From Xylanibacter ruminicola (GTDB lineage Bacteria; Bacteroidota; Bacteroidia; Bacteroidales; Bacteroidaceae), in the NCBI RefSeq assembly GCF_900142525.1, contig NZ_FRBD01000001.1:205436-269435 (forward strand): DNA of 64,000 nt, read 5' to 3'. Below are positions 45,256 through 53,360 of this stretch, in pieces. The position numbers and the translations under genes were made by a program. The first letter of the stretch is position 1; each line of letters opens with the position of its first letter. A model generated the notes under the pieces. That model was not told the origin of the DNA. It ran no database searches and saw only the letters and a list, made by a program, of their open reading frames with translations.

Positions 45256-45972
45256 TTACGATTTTACTATTTCATGATCCGACAATTGTTCTTCCAACCA
45301 TTCTGGAAAGCTGTCAAACGTCAGACAGTCTTCTATTCTCACATCGCCCACTCGGGTACGGCATAGTGCCGTTAAGTGTGCACCACTACCAAGTGCTTCT
45401 CCGATATCACGAGCCAACGAGCGGATATACGTACCCTTTCCACATGCCACACGTATCTGCAACAGCATTTTCTCTGGGTCAAAATTCATCAGTTCTATCT
45501 CGTCTATACGGATGGGCTTAGGTTCTAACTGATGATCACTTCCCTTTCGGGCCAACTCGTAAGCACGGTCGCCACCAACCTTACATGCCGAGAACAACGG
45601 TGGACGCTGCATGATATCGCCAACAAACTTAGGCAGTGTTTGCTCTATAAGTTCACGGGTGATATGTTCTGTTGGATATGTCTGGTCAACCTCATGCTCC
45701 AAATCATAGCTTGGTGTTGTAGCTCCCAGCTGCAATGTGGCAGTATATTCCTTCGAATGTTTCTGCAACGTTTCTATCTGCTTCGTGGCCTTACCAGTAC
45801 AGAGTACCAATACACCAGTTGCCAGCGGATCAAGTGTTCCTGCATGCCCCATCTTTACACGCTTCACATGTAGACGCTTTGACAACACATATCTGATATG
45901 TGCCAGCGCCCCGAAACTCGACATGCGATAGGGCTTGTTGATATATATGTATGCGCCTTCTTGGAAATTCAT
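45256..45972 (-). CDS. truB: tRNA pseudouridine-55 synthase
   Basis: A 238-residue enzyme with catalytic D48 in HAGTLDPLATGVL. The other motifs are INKPYRMSSF at the start (the usual NKPxGWTS is altered), YTATLQLGATT, PPLFSACKVGGDRAYELAR and GTYIRSLARDIG. It has no C-terminal PUA domain, as in other short bacterial forms. It shares one base with the uppP stop. Confidence 0.96.
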   Translation of the reverse strand: MNFQEGAYIYINKPYRMSSFGALAHIRYVLSKRLHVKRVKMGHAGTLDPLATGVLVLCTGKATKQIETLQKHSKEYTATLQLGATTPSYDLEHEVDQTYPTEHITRELIEQTLPKFVGDIMQRPPLFSACKVGGDRAYELARKGSDHQLEPKPIRIDEIELMNFDPEKMLLQIRVACGKGTYIRSLARDIGEALGSGAHLTALCRTRVGDVRIEDCLTFDSFPEWLEEQLSDHEIVKS

Positions 45973-46829
45973 TAATCAACCATTGCAAGTGAATGACCGG
46001 TAAGCAGCAATATAATAATGATTGAGCCTACTACAATACGATAAATACCAAAGGCCTTGAATCCGTATTTTGTAAGATAGTCAACAAACCAACGCATAGC
46101 CAGCAGTGCCACCACAAATGCTATCACGCAACCCAACAGCAACATGGTTATGTTATGAGTTGTGGCCCATGCAGTGTCCTCCTTCAACAAGTCGAGCAAA
46201 TCGAGCAGTGTTGCACCGGCCATAGTAGGCACAGCCAAGAAGAAAGAGAACTTGGCAGCACGACGACGTGTTAGTCCCTGGGTCATACCGCCCACGATGG
46301 TTGCCATCGAACGAGATACACCGGGAATAACCGATATACACTGATACAATCCGATCTTAAACGCACGGCGCTCGTCAACTTTATTCTCCTCACTGCCTTT
46401 GTTAAACAGTTTGTCGCAGAACAGCATGAATACACCTCCCAAAACCAGCATCACAGCCACCACCTCTACACTGTCAAGCAGCCAGTCAAGCAGACCAGAC
46501 TTCTTGGCAGCCAGACCAATAACCACAGCAGGCAGCACACCTACTATCAACAACCAGTAGAAGTAGAATCTGTGCTTCAGTTGCTTCAGCAACGAACTAC
46601 CTTCTGGTGCTGGTGTTTTGTCAAACTGGAAGAATCGTTTCCAATACAAGCATACCACCGACAAGATGGCACCAAACTGAATGATAAATGTAAATGCATG
46701 TACAAACGGATCACCCTGAGGCACTCCCAGCAGATTCTGTGCAATAATCATGTGTCCAGTCGATGATACTGGCAGGAATTCTGTTAAGCCCTCAATGATG
46801 GCAATAATAACTGTTTCTATCCAATCCAT
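45972..46829 (-). CDS. uppP: Undecaprenyl-diphosphatase
   Basis: A 285-residue integral membrane protein with about eight helices. Both signatures are present: EGLTEFLPVSSTGHMI near the start and the PGVSRSMATI loop. It recycles undecaprenyl diphosphate for cell-wall synthesis and is known to give bacitracin tolerance in other bacteria. It lies 3 bases after DUF3098. Confidence 0.97.
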   Translation of the reverse strand: MDWIETVIIAIIEGLTEFLPVSSTGHMIIAQNLLGVPQGDPFVHAFTFIIQFGAILSVVCLYWKRFFQFDKTPAPEGSSLLKQLKHRFYFYWLLIVGVLPAVVIGLAAKKSGLLDWLLDSVEVVAVMLVLGGVFMLFCDKLFNKGSEENKVDERRAFKIGLYQCISVIPGVSRSMATIVGGMTQGLTRRRAAKFSFFLAVPTMAGATLLDLLDLLKEDTAWATTHNITMLLLGCVIAFVVALLAMRWFVDYLTKYGFKAFGIYRIVVGSIIIILLLTGHSLAMVD

Positions 46830-46832
46830 TTC

Positions 46833-47063
46833 TTATTCTATATCTTTTGGTTTTCTAACTACTGCATATATCATCGACACAAAGCCAACCAAACATACGA
46901 TTGGAGCTACCTTAATTCGGCGCGCACTGAAGATGTCTGGTTCGAATACGGTATCCGATGAATTTGGACCTACCATCAGCAGGAAGCCAATTACTACGAT
47001 GGCCATACTGATTGCCAACAAAATAAAGTTGGTCTTGTCGAATGCAAAATTCTTTTTCTCCAT
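46833..47063 (-). CDS. DUF3098 small membrane protein
   Basis: A 76-residue protein starting at MEKKNFAFDKTNF (47063); the frame is open further upstream inside ftsX, but the family starts here. It has two hydrophobic helices (about 14-34 and 51-70). The family is conserved next to ftsX and uppP in Bacteroidota and its function is unknown. It starts one base after the ftsX stop. Confidence 0.9.
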   Translation of the reverse strand: MEKKNFAFDKTNFILLAISMAIVVIGFLLMVGPNSSDTVFEPDIFSARRIKVAPIVCLVGFVSMIYAVVRKPKDIE

Positions 47064-47064
47064 T

Positions 47065-47943
47065 TTATATTTTATATAGTTCTCCAGCCGACATGCGGAG
47101 AAATTTATTAACTGAGATATATGAGCAAGCCGCCGTAATGATGATACCAAACAGCAGAACAGCCACGGCAGTGATTGTTAACTCACGCCATGTAATAACG
47201 GTAATGATGTTGGGCTCATAATAATACAGTCCGTAAAACAGTCCACCCAACACAGCGATAGCTAGCAAGGCAGCAATCACTCCCACAAACAGAGCTTGAT
47301 TCATAAACGGCTTGCGTATAAAGCTCCAAGATGCGCCCACCAATTTCATGGTATGAATCAAGAATCGACGAGAGTACACACTAAGCCTTACCGTGTTGTT
47401 TATCAACGAGAACGAGACAAACGTCAGCAACACTGCCAGTCCAAGTAATAGCAGATTCAGTTTAGTGAGATTACGATTCACACTATCCATTAGATCCACC
47501 TGATAAGCCACATCAGTAATTTTTGGGTTCTTCTGCAATTCTTTAGCTATCCACTTTAGTGAGTCGCGATTAGCATAATCCGACTTTAGTTGCAGTTCGA
47601 GTGTAGCAGGGAATGGGTTTACACCGAGAAATTCCGATGGATCAGATCCCATAGCCTCAGTCTGCTCCTTCAGCGCTTGTTCCTTGCTGATGTAATCAAT
47701 ATTTCTAGAGTAAGGACGATGATAAAGGTCACGGCACAACAATTTTGCACCATTCACGCTCACATCATCGCTAAGCATAACAGTCACAGTAAGGTTTTCC
47801 TTCACCCACTGCGACAGATTACGACTGGTTTGCACCGAGAACACCACCAGCCCAAGAAGAACCAGCACCATCGCAGTACTTATGCAAAGCGTAACCAACT
47901 GCACACCACGACGGTTGCCAGCATATTTTTTTCGTCTTTTCAT
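47065..47943 (-). CDS. ftsX: Cell division protein FtsX
   Basis: A 292-residue protein from the ATG at 47943 (MKRRKKYAGNRRG). It has a cytoplasmic basic start, a helix (about 18-38), a periplasmic domain with YISKEQALKEQ and FPATLELQL, then three C-terminal helices of the FtsX/MacB permease type. With FtsE it regulates peptidoglycan hydrolases at the septum. The 101-base gap upstream contains the -7 box TATCTTTG (47977-47984) and a palindrome TTACGTACGTAA directly before the start codon. Confidence 0.93.
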   Translation of the reverse strand: MKRRKKYAGNRRGVQLVTLCISTAMVLVLLGLVVFSVQTSRNLSQWVKENLTVTVMLSDDVSVNGAKLLCRDLYHRPYSRNIDYISKEQALKEQTEAMGSDPSEFLGVNPFPATLELQLKSDYANRDSLKWIAKELQKNPKITDVAYQVDLMDSVNRNLTKLNLLLLGLAVLLTFVSFSLINNTVRLSVYSRRFLIHTMKLVGASWSFIRKPFMNQALFVGVIAALLAIAVLGGLFYGLYYYEPNIITVITWRELTITAVAVLLFGIIITAACSYISVNKFLRMSAGELYKI

Positions 47944-47948
47944 TAATT

Positions 47949-48036
47949 TACGTACGTAAAAATTTGAATTCGGCTGCAAAGATACATATTTTTTTAGACA
48001 TATGTACATAAGAACATATATTTTTTTGTAATTTTG
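47949..48036. promoter_or_regulatory. Divergent ftsX / radical-SAM promoters and palindrome
   Basis: Palindrome TTACGTACGTAA (47949-47960), six bases before the ftsX ATG on the minus strand. The minus-strand -7 box TATCTTTG is at 47977-47984 and the plus-strand -7 box TAATTTTG at 48029-48036. The latter ends only 8 bases before the radical-SAM ATG, which predicts a nearly leaderless mRNA. Confidence 0.55.
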
Positions 48037-48044
48037 CAGCCGTT

Positions 48045-48821
48045 ATGAGTACAATTATTTATCCATCGCCTATATTTGGGCCCGTACACAGTCGCCGTTT
48101 GGGCATTTCACTCGGCATAAACCTCTTACCTGCCGATGGTAAGGTATGTAGTTTTAACTGCATCTATTGCGAATGTGGTCTCAACGAGACACACCGCCCT
48201 ACTCTACCCATGCCAACTCGCCAGGAGGTAGCCGTTAAACTTGAAGAAAAACTGAAACAAATGACTGCTGATGGACAATTACCTGATGTGCTTACCTTTG
48301 CTGGCAATGGTGAACCGACATGTAATCCACACTTTCCCGAAATCATCGACGATGTCATCCGCTTGCGTAATCAGTATTGTCCGCAAGCCAAAGTATCTGT
48401 GCTCAGCAACTCTACCATGATCCACCGCCCAGAAGTTCACGATGCATTAATGCGGGTGGATAACAATATTCTTAAACTCGATACCATAGACCCCTTATAT
48501 ATTAAAAAGGTAGACCAACCTCATGGAGCCTATGATGTCCTGCAGATTATTGAACGACTAAAGGCGTTTAATGGCCATGTTATCATTCAAACCATGTTTA
48601 TGCAAGGCCAATGCAACGGTCATTCTGTCGACAATACCAGCGATGAATATGTATCTCCTTGGCTTGAGGCTGTAAAACAGATTGCACCCCAGCAGGTGAT
48701 GATTTACACCATCGACCGCGAAACACCTGTGAAAGGTCTGGAAAAGGCCACCCACGAACAACTCGACGCCATCCGCGACCGCGTCATTGCCGCTGGCATC
48801 CCCTGCACAGCGTCATATTAA
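48045..48821 (+). CDS. Radical SAM protein
   Basis: A 258-residue protein. The iron-sulfur cluster Cys are in CSFNCIYCECG (C-x3-C-x2-C, from residue 34), followed by the SAM-binding TFAGNGEPTCNPHF. It resembles COG0731-type radical SAM enzymes with a start such as IFGPVHSRRLGISLGINLLP. The substrate is unknown. The stop codon shares TTAA with the convergent NCS2 permease gene. Its -7 box ends 8 bases before the ATG. Confidence 0.9.
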   Translation: MSTIIYPSPIFGPVHSRRLGISLGINLLPADGKVCSFNCIYCECGLNETHRPTLPMPTRQEVAVKLEEKLKQMTADGQLPDVLTFAGNGEPTCNPHFPEIIDDVIRLRNQYCPQAKVSVLSNSTMIHRPEVHDALMRVDNNILKLDTIDPLYIKKVDQPHGAYDVLQIIERLKAFNGHVIIQTMFMQGQCNGHSVDNTSDEYVSPWLEAVKQIAPQQVMIYTIDRETPVKGLEKATHEQLDAIRDRVIAAGIPCTASY

Positions 48822-50083
48822 ATCAAATCCTTCTTCTTGTTAATCCAAGAACTGATAAAAGACAGGATGATGTAGGTAAAGAGACCAAGGATGATACCAT
48901 CGGTAATACTACCCGTAATTGGCATCAACAGGATGGTAAGGAAGGCAGGGAAACTCTCTTTGATATCATCAAGATTGATGTGGCGCACGATGCCGAACAG
49001 GTAGAGTCCGGCGATAACCATGATTGGTGCAGTAGCAGCATTTGGTATGGCAAGGAACAACGGCGCCAGAAACAGACTTATCACGAAGCATATAGCCACC
49101 ACAAAGGCAGAAAGACCTGTACGACCACCCTCAGCGAAACCTGTAGCACTCTCTACATAGGTAGTAACAGTACTACAACCCAAGCAAGCACCAGTAACCG
49201 TTGCGATGGCGTCGCTAAGCATAATGCGACGCAAATGAGGAATTCGGCCGTCTTTTCGGATAATGCCCGAACATGCCATTACGCCCACAACAGTACCAAG
49301 ACTATCGAACACATCGAAGAACAGCATGGTCAACACGCACACCCAAAAGTCGGGCCAGAAAATAAAATCAAACGAGAACCGGCAAAACAATGGTGCTGGT
49401 GATGGCGGCAAACAGAATATGTTATCAGGAATCTGCGTAACGCCAAACGGAATGCCGATAAATGTGATGATAATAATGCTTGGCAGCAGACTGCCACGAA
49501 AACGCATAATAAAGAATGTACCCGTAAGAATCAATCCCAACAGGAAAAGCAGCGACGATGGTGTGGCGAGCGTATCAAGATGATTAAAAATTGTACCATT
49601 AGCCAGAATACCACTATTCTTAAAACCTATCATTGCCACAAAGAAACCGATACCTGCTGCAATAGCGTACTTCAGTGATGTAGGCACCATCTCGAAAATG
49701 ATACGGCGCAGGCTACTGATACAGATCAGTATAAACAGGATTCCCTCTATAAGCACTGCCGTGAGTGCAAACTGCCATGGGTAACCTAACGATATGCAAA
49801 CGGTTTCGATGAAAAACACATTAAGAGTAAGTCCTGGGGCAAGTCCGAAAGGTCGCTTAGCCACAAACGCCATCAATAGTGTACCAACGATGGCCGAAAG
49901 GGCAGTAGCGGTAAACATGGATTCAACAGGAAATCCCTTTGGCCCTAGCGGTGCAAACATAGCTGGCAGCAGAGCCAAGATGTAAACCATGGTAAAGAAG
50001 GTGGTTATGCCAGAGATTATTTCTGTTCTTAAATCGTCGCGTTGTGACGAGAATCCTACTAGCGACAGGAGTTTGTCTTTCAT
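48818..50083 (-). CDS. NCS2-family purine/nucleobase permease (AzgA-like)
   Basis: A 421-residue membrane protein with about 12-14 helices. Typical elements are TEIISGITTFFTMVYILALLP at the start, the SLGTVVG segment and CSTVTTYVESATGFAEGGRTGL. It probably imports adenine, guanine or hypoxanthine with protons. The start overlaps the end of the sensor kinase gene by 4 bases (ATGA), so both are translated from one mRNA. Confidence 0.94.
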   Translation of the reverse strand: MKDKLLSLVGFSSQRDDLRTEIISGITTFFTMVYILALLPAMFAPLGPKGFPVESMFTATALSAIVGTLLMAFVAKRPFGLAPGLTLNVFFIETVCISLGYPWQFALTAVLIEGILFILICISSLRRIIFEMVPTSLKYAIAAGIGFFVAMIGFKNSGILANGTIFNHLDTLATPSSLLFLLGLILTGTFFIMRFRGSLLPSIIIITFIGIPFGVTQIPDNIFCLPPSPAPLFCRFSFDFIFWPDFWVCVLTMLFFDVFDSLGTVVGVMACSGIIRKDGRIPHLRRIMLSDAIATVTGACLGCSTVTTYVESATGFAEGGRTGLSAFVVAICFVISLFLAPLFLAIPNAATAPIMVIAGLYLFGIVRHINLDDIKESFPAFLTILLMPITGSITDGIILGLFTYIILSFISSWINKKKDLI

Positions 50084-51051
50084 GCTTTATTGTCAATTGG
50101 AATGATTAGATCAAATTTTGAGCCACCAACGTAGCTGGCATCGAGTGTTAGTGTTCCACCAAGGCGCTCAGCTATCATACGTGCTATTGAAAGGCCGAGA
50201 CCTGCTCCTTGCATAAAACTATCAAGTTTCGAGAATCTTTCAAAGATGTAATCACGCTTATCGCATGGTATACCAGGACCTGTATCTGCAACAGCAAAGT
50301 GCAGTTTATCGTCCACCTTATCCATACTGATGGTTATGCTACCGCGAGTAGTAAACTTGGCAGCATTATCAAGCAGTTTGGTAAGTATCAGGTTTATCAT
50401 GTGCGGACGAGTGGTTATCATCTCTGTTTCAGGCATCATACAGCTACACTTCAGTTCTACACCCTTAGCAACTATCGGTTCTACAGTATCCCTGGCCTGA
50501 GTGATGATAGAGGCGGCGATACATTGTTCGGGGTCAGGCAGGTCGGCACCACTCTCAGTATCTGATATCAGAATCAGATCGTCGAGAATATTTGTAAGCA
50601 GGCGGGTATTCTCCTGAATACGCTGACTAAAGTCTAGACGTTCAGCTTCCGGTATCTCAACACCAGTCATAGTGAGTACCTGAGTAAAGCCGTTGATGGC
50701 ATTCAGTGGCGTACGTATCTCGTGCGTCATACTACGAAGGAACGCCGTCTTAGCCTGCAGGGCTGCCTCAGCACGGTCGCGCTCTATGGCTAGCTGCTTG
50801 TTCTGAGCCACCACCACATTACGTTCACGCTGCAACTGAAGGTTTTTTACTTCCAGACGATGCTGCCAACGGTTGTTAACCACTAGGAACACCAACAGTG
50901 CTCCGATGCACACCACCATAGCAATACCGCCATTAGTAAATTGTGAGCGTCTCTGCAACATTTCCATCTGCTCAGCAGCTACAGGATCAGAAGCTGCATA
51001 GACTACTGATAATGAAATAATTGCATTTAGCAGAAGTAACGTTCTCTTCAT
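50080..51051 (-). CDS. Small sensor histidine kinase
   Basis: A 323-residue protein with a signal-like N terminus (1-20), a short periplasmic stretch, a helix (about 41-58), a coiled coil (about 63-100), HisKA with H110 in THEIRTPLN and HATPase with N box LDNAAKFT, G1 ADTGPGIP and G2 GAGLGL. It is intact but an orphan. Overlap with the nucleobase permease suggests the two are used together. Its kinase core resembles the kinase at the left edge (GFTQVL against GFAQVI). Its promoter is embedded in the lpxA terminator. Confidence 0.93.
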   Translation of the reverse strand: MKRTLLLLNAIISLSVVYAASDPVAAEQMEMLQRRSQFTNGGIAMVVCIGALLVFLVVNNRWQHRLEVKNLQLQRERNVVVAQNKQLAIERDRAEAALQAKTAFLRSMTHEIRTPLNAINGFTQVLTMTGVEIPEAERLDFSQRIQENTRLLTNILDDLILISDTESGADLPDPEQCIAASIITQARDTVEPIVAKGVELKCSCMMPETEMITTRPHMINLILTKLLDNAAKFTTRGSITISMDKVDDKLHFAVADTGPGIPCDKRDYIFERFSKLDSFMQGAGLGLSIARMIAERLGGTLTLDASYVGGSKFDLIIPIDNKA

Positions 51052-51083
51052 TGATTAGTAATTGATTTTTTAAGTTTCGGGTG

Positions 51084-51115
51084 CAAAATTAACAAAAAAT
51101 TCCCGAAAGAACAAA
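51084..51115 (-). promoter_or_regulatory. Promoter of the sensor kinase/permease unit
   Basis: Minus strand TTTG (51112-51115), exactly 20 bases, TAATTTTG (51084-51091). The -33 box is the loop of the lpxA terminator, and the spacer is its 3' arm plus T-run. Confidence 0.75.
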
Positions 51116-51126
51116 CTTTCGGGAAT
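51092..51126 (-). terminator. lpxA terminator with promoter in its loop
   Basis: Stem ATTCCCGAAAG/CTTTCGGGAAT (11 bp, 51099-51109 and 51116-51126), loop of six bases (TTTGTT on the minus strand), then a run of T. It lies 13 bases after the lpxA stop. Confidence 0.9.
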
Positions 51127-51139
51127 CTTTTTTGGCTTA

Positions 51140-51919
51140 TTACTTACACATAATACCTCGTTTGGTATTTTCCAGGAAGTGTATGATGTTCTGGATTTCA
51201 GGACTATCAGGAACCTGCTCCTTAATCTGATTAACAACATCGAACACACTGGTCTTTCCGTGGAACAACAAACGGTAAGCATTAGCAATATGCTTCTGAA
51301 CCTTCGGATCAATCTCTGCATAATTCATGATAGTGGTATTTGGGCCACCATACTCCATAGGAGTACCACCGGCAATGACGTATGGAGGAACATCGTGCGA
51401 GAAGGTGCAACCAGCCTGAATCAGCGAGAGATCACCAGCACGGGTACCAGCATTCTGGATAGCACCAGATGAGAAGATAACGCCGTTACCTATCTCACAG
51501 TCGCCTGCCACCTTAGTGCCATAACCAAACACACAGTTAGTACCAACTACGGTATCATGACTGATGTGAGTACCCTCCAGCAGGAAGTTATGATTACCAA
51601 TCTTGGTAACACCATCCTTCTGAGTACCACGGTTAATCACCACGTTTTCGCGAATCACATTATTATCACCAATCTCGACAAACGACTTAGCGCCGCGGAA
51701 GTTAAAATCCTGTGGCAAGGCAGCGATGACACTACCCTGATGGATCTTATTGTTGTTTCCGATACGAGAGCCATCGCAGATGCTGACGAATGGGAAGATG
51801 ATACAGTTATCACCTATCACCACATCGTCTTCGATATATACGAAGGGGAATATCTTACAATTGTCGCCAATCTTAGCCTTGGGGCTTATCTCGGCTTTTG
51901 GACTAATTTCACTTGCCAT
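51140..51919 (-). CDS. lpxA: UDP-N-acetylglucosamine O-acyltransferase
   Basis: A 259-residue left-handed beta-helix acyltransferase, first step of lipid A synthesis. The hexapeptide repeats run through about residues 1-190 (for example IGDNCKIFPFVYIEDDVVIGDNC) with the catalytic-region H in GTHISHDTVVG and a helical C terminus. Length and order are normal. It is the last gene after the efflux genes acrA-acrB-tolC, an unusual partner, with a pure heptad repeat as the gap. Confidence 0.96.
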   Translation of the reverse strand: MASEISPKAEISPKAKIGDNCKIFPFVYIEDDVVIGDNCIIFPFVSICDGSRIGNNNKIHQGSVIAALPQDFNFRGAKSFVEIGDNNVIRENVVINRGTQKDGVTKIGNHNFLLEGTHISHDTVVGTNCVFGYGTKVAGDCEIGNGVIFSSGAIQNAGTRAGDLSLIQAGCTFSHDVPPYVIAGGTPMEYGGPNTTIMNYAEIDPKVQKHIANAYRLLFHGKTSVFDVVNQIKEQVPDSPEIQNIIHFLENTKRGIMCK

Positions 51920-51950
51920 AATTATTCACTATTCACTATTCACTATTCAC
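51920..51950. repeat. Heptad repeat ATTCACT between efflux gene and lpxA
   Basis: Four copies of ATTCACT/ATTATTC-type heptads fill the entire 31-base gap between the TolC-type gene stop and the lpxA start. Confidence 0.93.
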
Positions 51951-53330
51951 TTATTTAGCACCTCCGCCTAATGCCTGATATAGACTAACCACGGCCTGCA
52001 TCTTCTGGAGCTGATCACTTACCTCAGAGATCTCGGCGTTAAGCAGATTGCTCTGGGCGGTGATAACCTCAAGATAGGTAGTGTTGGTAGATGACTCCAT
52101 CAGCTTCTTGGTGTCCTCAACATTCTTCTTGAGCACCTCCACGCGCTTGCCGTCAAGCTCTGCCTTCTGGGCATAAGAGTTGTAAGCTACGAGAGCGTTA
52201 CTAACCTCATTACCAGCCTTATAGATAGAGTTCTGCCACTTATTGAAGGCCTGCTCATACTGCATCTTAGCCACCTTGAGACCAGCCACAATCTGTCCGT
52301 GCTGGAATACTGGCTGTACCAGCGAACCAACAGCCGACAGCAACCACTTGCCAGGATTAACCAATCCATTGTTGTTAGTAAAGGCTGCAGTACCAGTGAT
52401 GGTAATGTTTGGATAGAACCTACTACGGGCAGTCTCTACATCATAGAAGCACTGTGCCAGAGCCATCTCATACTGATGCACATCAGCACGGTTAGCCAGC
52501 ATCTGGATGCCTACACCTGTAGAGAACTCTGTGGGCAGCGACTGATTATCGAACTTACCACGTGGAATAGCCTGACCAGGCTGCCCCAGCAGCAGCGAGA
52601 GCGAATTCTCAGTCTCACGCATCTGGCGCTCAAGGTCTACACGCTGACTCTGAACCTGATAGTAAGCAGCCTCGGCACTCTGAACAGCTGTTGAGCGATA
52701 GCCCACGCGGTTGTCGTGCATAAACTGCATTTTCTCCCAAGTCTCTTTGGTCAGTGCCTCCATATCTGTTACAATCTCCATCTGACGATCAATCATCAGC
52801 AGGGTGTAATACAGGTTGGCGATAGTAGAAATCACGTTGGTCTTTACCACTGTCTGGTAGTCCTGAGTAGCAATGAGCTGCATCTGAGCAGAGCGCTTAA
52901 CACTAAGCAGATTGCCAAACAGGTCAATATTCCAACTGGCTGATATAGGCAATGAATAAGCCTTTGTAGCAGCAGCACCATCGAACGACGAAAGTGTTCC
53001 CTGCGGACTGATAGCTACTGATGGCAGGAAAGCCAACTTAGCCACTTTCAGTGCTTCGTTAACCATCTGCACATTCAGGGCAGCATTCAGCAGATCAGGG
53101 TTATTGTCAAGTCCCTGCTGGATAAGCGCCTGCAGCTGTGGATCTGTAAACACACTGCGCCAAGGCATATTACCGAATGTGGTAGTATCCTGAACAGCCA
53201 ATGTATCGGTCAGCGACTGTGTGTCGCGCACCAACCCCTTGGTATCCACCTCCGGACGCTCATATTTGTTATAGAGTCCGCAGCTTGACAGCAGCAAAGC
53301 TGCGGACATGAATATCATAAGTTTCTTCAT
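51951..53330 (-). CDS. RND efflux outer-membrane channel (OprM/TolC family)
   Basis: A 459-residue lipoprotein with signal MKKLMIFMSAALLLSSCG (lipid Cys about 17). Two OEP repeats follow, with MPWRSVFTDPQLQALIQQGLDNNPDLLNAA and the second-half NRADVHQYEMALAQCFYDVETARSRFYPNITITG typical of OprM-like channels. It forms the trimeric outer-membrane duct for the RND pump encoded just upstream. Confidence 0.95.
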   Translation of the reverse strand: MKKLMIFMSAALLLSSCGLYNKYERPEVDTKGLVRDTQSLTDTLAVQDTTTFGNMPWRSVFTDPQLQALIQQGLDNNPDLLNAALNVQMVNEALKVAKLAFLPSVAISPQGTLSSFDGAAATKAYSLPISASWNIDLFGNLLSVKRSAQMQLIATQDYQTVVKTNVISTIANLYYTLLMIDRQMEIVTDMEALTKETWEKMQFMHDNRVGYRSTAVQSAEAAYYQVQSQRVDLERQMRETENSLSLLLGQPGQAIPRGKFDNQSLPTEFSTGVGIQMLANRADVHQYEMALAQCFYDVETARSRFYPNITITGTAAFTNNNGLVNPGKWLLSAVGSLVQPVFQHGQIVAGLKVAKMQYEQAFNKWQNSIYKAGNEVSNALVAYNSYAQKAELDGKRVEVLKKNVEDTKKLMESSTNTTYLEVITAQSNLLNAEISEVSDQLQKMQAVVSLYQALGGGAK

Positions 53331-53360
53331 AACTATTCACTATTCGTTATTCACTATTCA
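53331..53360. repeat. Heptad repeat ATTCACT between RND pump and channel genes
   Basis: About four degenerate copies (ACTATTC ACTATTC GTTATTC ACTATTC) occupy the whole gap and include the stop codon of the pump gene. Confidence 0.92.
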
